Assembly (NCBI RefSeq): GCF_037975245.1
Contig: NC_092577.1
Location: 26,411,398 to 26,475,397 of the forward strand
Direction: 5' to 3'
Length of the DNA: 64,000 bases
Source of the DNA: Apostichopus japonicus
Lineage: Eukaryota > Echinodermata > Holothuroidea > Aspidochirotida > Stichopodidae
How positions within the stretch are numbered: the first letter of the stretch is position 1; each line of letters opens with the position of its first letter. The position numbers were made by a program, and so were the translations under genes. The notes beneath the pieces were generated by a model. That model was not told the DNA's origin. It saw only the letters and a program-made list of their open reading frames with translations, and did no database searches. This document shows positions 52,014 through 64,000 of the stretch, piece after piece.

Positions 52014-55000
52014 ATTCGATTAATCGGTATCGCACGTTCGATTTATCGGTATCGCACATGCCATTATTGGTATCGCTAATTTGATTTATCGGTACCGCAC
52101 ATTCTCTTTATCGGTACCGCAATATCGATTTATCGGTATCGCACATTCGATTAAACGGTACCGCACTTTCGATTTATCGGTATCGCAAATTCGATAAATC
52201 GGTATCGCACATTCGATTAAACGGAATCGCACATTCGATTTATAGGTAACGCACTTTCGATTTATCGGTACCGCAAGTTCGATTTATCGGTATCGCAAAT
52301 TCGATTGATCGGTATCGCACATTCGATTAAACGGTATCGCAATATCGATTTATCGGTAACGCACTTTCGATTTATCGGAACCGCACATTCGATTTATCGG
52401 CACCGCACATTCGATTTATCGGTACCGCAATATCGATTTATCGGTATCGCACATACGATTTATCGGTACCGCACATTCGATTTATCGGTATCGCATATTC
52501 GAATTATCGGTACAGCACAATCGATTAATCGGTACCGCCTTTCGATTTATCGGTACCGCACATTCGATTAATCGGTATCGCACGTTCGATTTATCGGTAT
52601 CGCACATTCCATTATTGGTATCGCACATTCGATTTATCGGTATCGCGAATTCGATTAATCGGGACCGCACATTCGATTTATCGGTCCCGCAATATCGATT
52701 TATCGGTATCGCACATTCGATTGACCGGTATCGCACTTTCGATTTATCGGTATCGCAAATTCTAATAATCGGTATGGCACATTCGATTAAACGGTATCGC
52801 ACATTCCATTTATCGGTATCGCAAATTCGATTAATCGGTATCGCACATTCGATTTATCGGTAACGCAGTTTCGATTAATAGGTATCGCACATTCGATTTA
52901 TCGGTATCGCAATTTCGATTAATAGGTATCGCACATTCGATTAAACGGTATCGCACATTCGATTTATCGGTAACGCACTTTCGATTTATCGGAACCGCAA
53001 TATCGATTTATCGGCACCGCACATTCGATTTATCGGTACCGCAATATCGATTTATCGGTGTCGCACATTCGATTTATCGGTATCGCTAATTCGATTAATC
53101 GGTATCGCACATTCGATTAAACGGTACCGCACTTTCGATTAAACGGTATCGCACAATCGATTGATTGTTATCGCAAATTCGATTAATCGGTATCGCACAT
53201 TCGATTAAACGGTACCGCACTTTCGATTAAACGTTATCTTAAATTCGATTTATCGGTAACGCACTTTCGATTTATCGGTACCGCACATTCGATTTATCGG
53301 TATTTTAAATTCGATTAATCGGTATCGCACGTTCGATTTATCGGTACCGCACATTCCATTTATCGGTATCGTACATTCGATTTACCGATATCGCACATTC
53401 GATCTATCGGTAACGCACTTTCAATTATCGGAACCGCACAATCGATTTATCGGCACCGCACATTCGATTTATCGGTACCGCACAATCGATTTATCGGCAC
53501 CGCACATTCGATTTATCGGTATCGCATATTCGATTTATCGGTATCGCACATTCGATTTATCGGTATCGCATATTCGATTTATCGGTATCGCACATTCCAT
53601 TATTGGTATCGCACATTCGATTTATCGGTATCGCGAATTCGATTTATCGGTACCGCACATTCTATTTATCGGTACCGCAATATCGATTTTTGGTATCGCA
53701 CATTCGATTGACCGGTATCGCACAATCGATTTATCGGCATCGCACATTCTATTTATCGGTACCGCACATTCGATTTATCGGTATCGCAAATTCGATTAAT
53801 CGGTATCGCACATTCGATTAAACGGTACCGCACTTTCGATTAAACGGTATCGCACATTCGATTTATCGGTAACGCACTTTCGATTTATCGGTACCGCACA
53901 TTCGATATATCGGTATCCCAAATTCGATTAATCGGTATCGCACATTCGATTAAACGGTATCGCACATTCGATTTATCGGTAACGCACTTTCGATTTATCG
54001 GCACCGCACATTCGATTTATCGGCACCGCACATTCGATTTATCGGTACCGCACATTCGATTTATCGGTATCGCACAATCGATTTATCGGTACCGCACATT
54101 CGATTAATCGGTATCGCACGTTCGATTTATCGGTATCGCACATGCCATTATTGGTATCGCTAATTCGATTTATCGGTACCGCACATTCTATTTATCGGTA
54201 CCGCAATATCGATTTATCGGTATCGCAAATTCGATTAATCGGTATCGCACATTCGATTAAACGGTATCGCGCCTTCGATTTATCGGTAACGCACTTTCGA
54301 TTTATCGGAATAGCACATTCGATTTATCGGCACCGCACATTCGATTTATCGGTACCGCAATATCGATTTATCGGTATCGCACATGCGATTTATCGTTCCC
54401 GAACAATCGATTTATCGGTACCGCAATATCGATTTATCGGTACCGCACAATCTATTAATCGGTACCGCCTTTCGATTTATCGGTACCGCACATTCGATTT
54501 ATCGGTACCGCACATTCGATTTATCGGTATCGCACAATCGATTTATCGGTACCGCACATTCGATTGATCGGTATCGCACATTCGATTAATCGTTATCGCA
54601 CATTCGATTAAACGGTACCGCACTTTCGATTAAACGGTATCGCACATTCGATTTATCGGTAACGCACTTTCGATTTATCGGTACCGCACATTCGATTTAT
54701 CGGTATCTTAAATTCGATTAATCGGTATCGCACGTTCGATTTATCGGTACCGCACATTCCATTTATCGGTATCGTACATTCGATTTACCGAAATCGCACA
54801 TTCGATCTATCGGTAACGCACTTTCGATTTATCGGAACCGCACATTCGATTTATCGGCACCGCACATTCGATTTATCGGTACCGCAATATCGATTTATCG
54901 GTATCGCACATACGATTTATCGGTACCGCACATTCGATTTATCTGTACCGCACATTTGATTTATCGGTATCGCATTTTCGATTAATCGGTATCGCACGTT

Positions 55001-57978
55001 CTTTTTATCGGTACCGCACATTCGATTTATCGGTAACGCATATTCGATTTATCGGTATCGCACATTCCATTATTGGTATCGCACATTCGATTTATCGGTA
55101 TCGCGAATTCGATTTATCGGTACCGCACATTCTATTTATCGGTACCGCAATATCGGGTTTTGGTATCGCACATTCGATCGACCGGTATCGCACAATCGAT
55201 TAATCGGCATCTCACATTCTATTTATCGGTACCGCACATTCGATTTATCGGTATCGCAAATTCGATTAATCGGTATCGCACATTCGATTAAACGGTACCG
55301 CACTTTCGATTAAACGGTATCGCACATTCGATTTATCGGTAACGCATATTCGATTTATCGGCAGCGCACATTCGATTTATCGGCACCGCACATTCGATTT
55401 ATCGGTACCGCACATTCGATTTATCGGTATCGCACAATCGATTTATCGGTACCGCACATTCGATTTATCGGTATCGCACGTTCGATTTATCGGTATCGCA
55501 CATGCCATTATTGGTATCGCTAATTCGATTTATCGGTACCGCACATTCTATTTATCGGTACCGCACGTTCGATTTATCGGTATCGCACATTCGATTAAAC
55601 GGTACCGCATTTTCGATTGATCGGTATCGCAAATTCGATTAAACGGTACCGCACTTTCGATTTATCGGTATCGCAAATTCGATAAATCGGTATCGCACAT
55701 TCGATTAAACGGTATCGCACATTCGATTTATCGGTAACGCACTTTCGATTTATCGGTACCGCAAGTTCGATTTATCGGTATCGCAAATTCGATTAATCGG
55801 TATCGCACATTCAATTAAACGGTATCGCGCTTTCGATTTATCGGTAACGCACTTTCGATTTATCGGAACCGCACATTCGATTTATCGGCACCGCACATTC
55901 GATTTATCGGTACCGCAAATTCGATTTATCGGTATCGCATATTCAAATTATCGGTACAGCACAATCGATTAATCGGTACCGCCTTTCGATTTATCGGTAC
56001 CGCACAATCGATTAATCGGTATCGCACGTTCTTTTTATCGGTACCGCACATTCCATTTATCGGTAACGCATATTCGATTTATCGGTATCGCACATGCCAT
56101 TATTGGTATCGCTAATTCGATTTATCGGTACCGCACATTCGATTTATCGGTACCGCAATATCGATTTATCGGTATCGCACATTCGATTAAACGGTACCGC
56201 ACTTTCGATTTATCGGTATCGCAAATTCGATAAATCGGTATCGCACATTCGATTAAACGGTATCGCACATTCGATTTATCGGTAACGCACTTTCGATTTA
56301 TCGGTACCGCAAGTTCGATTTATCGGTATCGCAAATTCGATTAATCGGTATCGCACATTCGATTAAACGGTATCGCGCCTTCGATTTATCGGTAACGCAC
56401 TTCCGATTCATCGGAACCGCACATTCGATTAATCGGCACCGCACATTCGATTTATCGGTACCGCAATATCGATTTATCGGTATCGCACATACGATTTATC
56501 GGTACCGCAAATTCGATTTATCGGTATCGCATATTCGAATTATCGGTACAGCACAATCGATTAATCGGTACCGCCTTTCGATTTATCGATACCGCACATT
56601 CGATTAATCGGTATCGCACGTTCTTTTTATCGGTACCGCACATTCGATTTATCGGTAACGCATATTCGATTTATCGGTATCGCACATTCCATTATTGGTA
56701 TCGCACATTCGATTTATCGGTATCGCGAATTCGATTTATCGGTACCGCAATATCGATTTATCGGTACCGCAATATCGATTTTTGGTATCGCACATTCGAT
56801 TGACCGGTATCGCACAATCGATTTATCGGTAACGCACTTTCGATTTATCGGTACCGCACATTCGATTTATCGGTATCCCAAATTCGATTAATCGGTATCG
56901 CACATTCGATTAAACGGTATCGCACATTCGATTTATCGGTAACGCACTTTCGATTTATCGGCACCGCACATTCGATTTATCGGCACCGCACATTCGATTT
57001 ATCGGTACCGCACATTCGATTAATCGGTATCGCACGTTCGATTTCACGGTATCGCACATGCCATTATTGGTATCGCTAATTCGATTTATCGGTACCGCAC
57101 ATTCTCTTTATCGGTACCGCAATATCGATTTATCGGTATCGCACATTCGATTAAACGGTACCGCAATTTCGATTTATCGGTATCGCAAATTCGATAAATC
57201 GGTATCGCACATTCGATTAAACGGTATCGCACATTCGATTTATCGGTAACGCACTTTCGATTTATCGGTACCGCAAGTTCGATTTATCGGTATCGCAAAT
57301 TCGATTAATCGGTATCGCACATTCGATTAAACGGTATCGCACCTTCGATTTATCGGTAACGCACTTTCAATTCATCGGAACCGCACATTCGATTTATCGG
57401 CACCGCACATTCGATTTATCGGTACCGCAATATCGATTTATCGGTATCGCACATACGATTTATCGGTACCGCACATTCGATTTATCGGTATCGCATATTC
57501 GAATTATCGGTACAGCACAATCGATTAATCGGTACCGCCTTTCGATTTATCGGTACCGCAATATCGATTTATCGGTATCGCACATTCGATTGACCGGTAT
57601 CGCACATTCGATTTATCGGTACCGCAATATCGATTTATCGGTACCGCACAATCTATTAATCGGTACCGCCTTTCGATTTATCGGTACCGCAATATCGATT
57701 TATCGGTATCGCACATTCGATTTATCGGGACCGCACATTCGATTTATCGGTACCGCACATTCGATTTATCGGTACCGCACATTCGATTTATCGGTATCGC
57801 ACAATCGATTTATCGGTACCGCACATTCGATTGATCGGTATCGCAAATTCGATTAATCGTTATCGCACATTCGATTAAACGGTACCGCACTTTCGATTAA
57901 ACGGTATCGCACATTCGATTTATCGGTAACTCACTTTCGATTTATCGGTACCGCACATTCGATTTATCGGTATCGCAA
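52014..57978. repeat. 5965-bp tandem duplication, copy 1
   Basis: This is the first of two adjacent copies at a constant offset of 5965 bp with no indel seen. Reading both, I noticed only two differing places: CGCAATATCG near 52340 against CGCACCTTCG near 58305, and CACATTCGATTAAACGG near 53940 against CACATACGATTAAACGG near 59905. The unit itself contains two related sections near 53600 and 55070. All frames inside are satellite translations. Confidence 0.95.
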
Positions 57979-60900
57979 ATTCGATTAATCGGTATCGCAC
58001 GTTCGATTTATCGGTATCGCACATGCCATTATTGGTATCGCTAATTTGATTTATCGGTACCGCACATTCTCTTTATCGGTACCGCAATATCGATTTATCG
58101 GTATCGCACATTCGATTAAACGGTACCGCACTTTCGATTTATCGGTATCGCAAATTCGATAAATCGGTATCGCACATTCGATTAAACGGAATCGCACATT
58201 CGATTTATAGGTAACGCACTTTCGATTTATCGGTACCGCAAGTTCGATTTATCGGTATCGCAAATTCGATTGATCGGTATCGCACATTCGATTAAACGGT
58301 ATCGCACCTTCGATTTATCGGTAACGCACTTTCGATTTATCGGAACCGCACATTCGATTTATCGGCACCGCACATTCGATTTATCGGTACCGCAATATCG
58401 ATTTATCGGTATCGCACATACGATTTATCGGTACCGCACATTCGATTTATCGGTATCGCATATTCGAATTATCGGTACAGCACAATCGATTAATCGGTAC
58501 CGCCTTTCGATTTATCGGTACCGCACATTCGATTAATCGGTATCGCACGTTCGATTTATCGGTATCGCACATTCCATTATTGGTATCGCACATTCGATTT
58601 ATCGGTATCGCGAATTCGATTAATCGGGACCGCACATTCGATTTATCGGTCCCGCAATATCGATTTATCGGTATCGCACATTCGATTGACCGGTATCGCA
58701 CTTTCGATTTATCGGTATCGCAAATTCTAATAATCGGTATGGCACATTCGATTAAACGGTATCGCACATTCCATTTATCGGTATCGCAAATTCGATTAAT
58801 CGGTATCGCACATTCGATTTATCGGTAACGCAGTTTCGATTAATAGGTATCGCACATTCGATTTATCGGTATCGCAATTTCGATTAATAGGTATCGCACA
58901 TTCGATTAAACGGTATCGCACATTCGATTTATCGGTAACGCACTTTCGATTTATCGGAACCGCAATATCGATTTATCGGCACCGCACATTCGATTTATCG
59001 GTACCGCAATATCGATTTATCGGTGTCGCACATTCGATTTATCGGTATCGCTAATTCGATTAATCGGTATCGCACATTCGATTAAACGGTACCGCACTTT
59101 CGATTAAACGGTATCGCACAATCGATTGATTGTTATCGCAAATTCGATTAATCGGTATCGCACATTCGATTAAACGGTACCGCACTTTCGATTAAACGTT
59201 ATCTTAAATTCGATTTATCGGTAACGCACTTTCGATTTATCGGTACCGCACATTCGATTTATCGGTATTTTAAATTCGATTAATCGGTATCGCACGTTCG
59301 ATTTATCGGTACCGCACATTCCATTTATCGGTATCGTACATTCGATTTACCGATATCGCACATTCGATCTATCGGTAACGCACTTTCAATTATCGGAACC
59401 GCACAATCGATTTATCGGCACCGCACATTCGATTTATCGGTACCGCACAATCGATTTATCGGCACCGCACATTCGATTTATCGGTATCGCATATTCGATT
59501 TATCGGTATCGCACATTCGATTTATCGGTATCGCATATTCGATTTATCGGTATCGCACATTCCATTATTGGTATCGCACATTCGATTTATCGGTATCGCG
59601 AATTCGATTTATCGGTACCGCACATTCTATTTATCGGTACCGCAATATCGATTTTTGGTATCGCACATTCGATTGACCGGTATCGCACAATCGATTTATC
59701 GGCATCGCACATTCTATTTATCGGTACCGCACATTCGATTTATCGGTATCGCAAATTCGATTAATCGGTATCGCACATTCGATTAAACGGTACCGCACTT
59801 TCGATTAAACGGTATCGCACATTCGATTTATCGGTAACGCACTTTCGATTTATCGGTACCGCACATTCGATATATCGGTATCCCAAATTCGATTAATCGG
59901 TATCGCACATACGATTAAACGGTATCGCACATTCGATTTATCGGTAACGCACTTTCGATTTATCGGCACCGCACATTCGATTTATCGGCACCGCACATTC
60001 GATTTATCGGTACCGCACATTCGATTTATCGGTATCGCACAATCGATTTATCGGTACCGCACATTCGATTAATCGGTATCGCACGTTCGATTTATCGGTA
60101 TCGCACATGCCATTATTGGTATCGCTAATTCGATTTATCGGTACCGCACATTCTATTTATCGGTACCGCAATATCGATTTATCGGTATCGCAAATTCGAT
60201 TAATCGGTATCGCACATTCGATTAAACGGTATCGCGCCTTCGATTTATCGGTAACGCACTTTCGATTTATCGGAATAGCACATTCGATTTATCGGCACCG
60301 CACATTCGATTTATCGGTACCGCAATATCGATTTATCGGTATCGCACATGCGATTTATCGTTCCCGAACAATCGATTTATCGGTACCGCAATATCGATTT
60401 ATCGGTACCGCACAATCTATTAATCGGTACCGCCTTTCGATTTATCGGTACCGCACATTCGATTTATCGGTACCGCACATTCGATTTATCGGTATCGCAC
60501 AATCGATTTATCGGTACCGCACATTCGATTGATCGGTATCGCACATTCGATTAATCGTTATCGCACATTCGATTAAACGGTACCGCACTTTCGATTAAAC
60601 GGTATCGCACATTCGATTTATCGGTAACGCACTTTCGATTTATCGGTACCGCACATTCGATTTATCGGTATCTTAAATTCGATTAATCGGTATCGCACGT
60701 TCGATTTATCGGTACCGCACATTCCATTTATCGGTATCGTACATTCGATTTACCGAAATCGCACATTCGATCTATCGGTAACGCACTTTCGATTTATCGG
60801 AACCGCACATTCGATTTATCGGCACCGCACATTCGATTTATCGGTACCGCAATATCGATTTATCGGTATCGCACATACGATTTATCGGTACCGCACATTC

Positions 60901-63900
60901 GATTTATCTGTACCGCACATTTGATTTATCGGTATCGCATTTTCGATTAATCGGTATCGCACGTTCTTTTTATCGGTACCGCACATTCGATTTATCGGTA
61001 ACGCATATTCGATTTATCGGTATCGCACATTCCATTATTGGTATCGCACATTCGATTTATCGGTATCGCGAATTCGATTTATCGGTACCGCACATTCTAT
61101 TTATCGGTACCGCAATATCGGGTTTTGGTATCGCACATTCGATCGACCGGTATCGCACAATCGATTAATCGGCATCTCACATTCTATTTATCGGTACCGC
61201 ACATTCGATTTATCGGTATCGCAAATTCGATTAATCGGTATCGCACATTCGATTAAACGGTACCGCACTTTCGATTAAACGGTATCGCACATTCGATTTA
61301 TCGGTAACGCATATTCGATTTATCGGCAGCGCACATTCGATTTATCGGCACCGCACATTCGATTTATCGGTACCGCACATTCGATTTATCGGTATCGCAC
61401 AATCGATTTATCGGTACCGCACATTCGATTTATCGGTATCGCACGTTCGATTTATCGGTATCGCACATGCCATTATTGGTATCGCTAATTCGATTTATCG
61501 GTACCGCACATTCTATTTATCGGTACCGCACGTTCGATTTATCGGTATCGCACATTCGATTAAACGGTACCGCATTTTCGATTGATCGGTATCGCAAATT
61601 CGATTAAACGGTACCGCACTTTCGATTTATCGGTATCGCAAATTCGATAAATCGGTATCGCACATTCGATTAAACGGTATCGCACATTCGATTTATCGGT
61701 AACGCACTTTCGATTTATCGGTACCGCAAGTTCGATTTATCGGTATCGCAAATTCGATTAATCGGTATCGCACATTCAATTAAACGGTATCGCGCTTTCG
61801 ATTTATCGGTAACGCACTTTCGATTTATCGGAACCGCACATTCGATTTATCGGCACCGCACATTCGATTTATCGGTACCGCAAATTCGATTTATCGGTAT
61901 CGCATATTCAAATTATCGGTACAGCACAATCGATTAATCGGTACCGCCTTTCGATTTATCGGTACCGCACAATCGATTAATCGGTATCGCACGTTCTTTT
62001 TATCGGTACCGCACATTCCATTTATCGGTAACGCATATTCGATTTATCGGTATCGCACATGCCATTATTGGTATCGCTAATTCGATTTATCGGTACCGCA
62101 CATTCGATTTATCGGTACCGCAATATCGATTTATCGGTATCGCACATTCGATTAAACGGTACCGCACTTTCGATTTATCGGTATCGCAAATTCGATAAAT
62201 CGGTATCGCACATTCGATTAAACGGTATCGCACATTCGATTTATCGGTAACGCACTTTCGATTTATCGGTACCGCAAGTTCGATTTATCGGTATCGCAAA
62301 TTCGATTAATCGGTATCGCACATTCGATTAAACGGTATCGCGCCTTCGATTTATCGGTAACGCACTTCCGATTCATCGGAACCGCACATTCGATTAATCG
62401 GCACCGCACATTCGATTTATCGGTACCGCAATATCGATTTATCGGTATCGCACATACGATTTATCGGTACCGCAAATTCGATTTATCGGTATCGCATATT
62501 CGAATTATCGGTACAGCACAATCGATTAATCGGTACCGCCTTTCGATTTATCGATACCGCACATTCGATTAATCGGTATCGCACGTTCTTTTTATCGGTA
62601 CCGCACATTCGATTTATCGGTAACGCATATTCGATTTATCGGTATCGCACATTCCATTATTGGTATCGCACATTCGATTTATCGGTATCGCGAATTCGAT
62701 TTATCGGTACCGCAATATCGATTTATCGGTACCGCAATATCGATTTTTGGTATCGCACATTCGATTGACCGGTATCGCACAATCGATTTATCGGTAACGC
62801 ACTTTCGATTTATCGGTACCGCACATTCGATTTATCGGTATCCCAAATTCGATTAATCGGTATCGCACATTCGATTAAACGGTATCGCACATTCGATTTA
62901 TCGGTAACGCACTTTCGATTTATCGGCACCGCACATTCGATTTATCGGCACCGCACATTCGATTTATCGGTACCGCACATTCGATTAATCGGTATCGCAC
63001 GTTCGATTTCACGGTATCGCACATGCCATTATTGGTATCGCTAATTCGATTTATCGGTACCGCACATTCTCTTTATCGGTACCGCAATATCGATTTATCG
63101 GTATCGCACATTCGATTAAACGGTACCGCAATTTCGATTTATCGGTATCGCAAATTCGATAAATCGGTATCGCACATTCGATTAAACGGTATCGCACATT
63201 CGATTTATCGGTAACGCACTTTCGATTTATCGGTACCGCAAGTTCGATTTATCGGTATCGCAAATTCGATTAATCGGTATCGCACATTCGATTAAACGGT
63301 ATCGCACCTTCGATTTATCGGTAACGCACTTTCAATTCATCGGAACCGCACATTCGATTTATCGGCACCGCACATTCGATTTATCGGTACCGCAATATCG
63401 ATTTATCGGTATCGCACATACGATTTATCGGTACCGCACATTCGATTTATCGGTATCGCATATTCGAATTATCGGTACAGCACAATCGATTAATCGGTAC
63501 CGCCTTTCGATTTATCGGTACCGCAATATCGATTTATCGGTATCGCACATTCGATTGACCGGTATCGCACATTCGATTTATCGGTACCGCAATATCGATT
63601 TATCGGTACCGCACAATCTATTAATCGGTACCGCCTTTCGATTTATCGGTACCGCAATATCGATTTATCGGTATCGCACATTCGATTTATCGGGACCGCA
63701 CATTCGATTTATCGGTACCGCACATTCGATTTATCGGTACCGCACATTCGATTTATCGGTATCGCACAATCGATTTATCGGTACCGCACATTCGATTGAT
63801 CGGTATCGCAAATTCGATTAATCGTTATCGCACATTCGATTAAACGGTACCGCACTTTCGATTAAACGGTATCGCACATTCGATTTATCGGTAACTCACT

Positions 63901-63943
63901 TTCGATTTATCGGTACCGCACATTCGATTTATCGGTATCTTAA
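57979..63943. repeat. 5965-bp tandem duplication, copy 2
   Basis: Near-identical direct copy of 52014-57978. The match ends at about 63939, where CGGTATCTTAAATTCG replaces CGGTATCGCAAATTCG. The following bases resemble those after 54700, so the next unit probably begins at a different register. Confidence 0.95.
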
Positions 63944-64000
63944 ATTCGATTAATCGGTATCGCACGTTCGATTTATCGGTACCGCACATTCCATTTATCG
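63944..64000. repeat. 22-bp satellite running off the window
   Basis: Two to three further monomers. The array continues past the window end, as it does before the window start. Confidence 0.95.

Noticed and set aside
52482-52802. 106-codon minus-strand frame, repeated at 58447-58767
   Set aside because: It is reverse-strand satellite, open only because local variants change the TAA that the consensus puts in each minus frame. Its duplication follows the 5965-bp block.

Overview
This window is eukaryotic non-genic DNA. About 54.3 of the 64.0 kb is one very long satellite array, and a single 9.7-kb island (5929-15657) interrupts it. The satellite monomer is 22 bp: a core TTCGATTTATCGG followed by a variable linker whose commonest form is TACCGCACA (for example 74-95). 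It is about 45% G+C and carries three CpGs per unit. I see no bacterial or phage gene, no rRNA or tRNA gene and no CRISPR array. The intron-like spacing of coding fragments in the island, the array itself and the transposon-like ends point to an animal genome. A marine invertebrate is my guess, from base composition and the BEN-like exons, with low confidence.

The array has higher-order structure. Monomers come in recurrent variants used in a fixed order, and multi-kilobase blocks are duplicated with very high similarity. Direct tandem duplications have periods of 1601 bp (18303-21519), 7036 bp (22559-32442 and onward), 1711/1667 bp (44111-48713, with a further copy from 40317) and 5965 bp (52014-63943). 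A block at 1-17564, with the island removed, recurs at 32443-39968. It differs there by indels that are whole numbers of monomers: six lost and eight gained.

The island looks like one DNA transposon that landed in the satellite. Its ends form a 30-bp terminal inverted repeat with 28 of 30 matches, beginning CCCAGG. Each end is backed by several hundred bases of short inverted subterminal repeats of the AACTGG/AACAGG type. The duplicated satellite block at 38238-38239 is the matching empty site. It shows that insertion was exact to the base and duplicated only the dinucleotide AT, or duplicated nothing if the element is taken to begin with T and end with A. The island has no long open reading frame. 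Its left half carries minus-strand exon-like pieces with plausible splice sites. The best, 8360-8573 joined to 7749-7831, encodes a BEN-like DNA-binding domain broken by an in-frame stop. A THAP-like zinc-finger fragment may lie upstream, near 9.9-10.0 kb. The right half shows nothing I can assign with confidence.

Many open frames of 60-200 codons across the satellite are a by-product of its sequence, not genes. The consensus + strand has no stop in any frame, and 22 bp is one more than a multiple of three, so every frame reads the same 22-residue repeat until a TTAA variant supplies a stop. I annotate none of these as genes.
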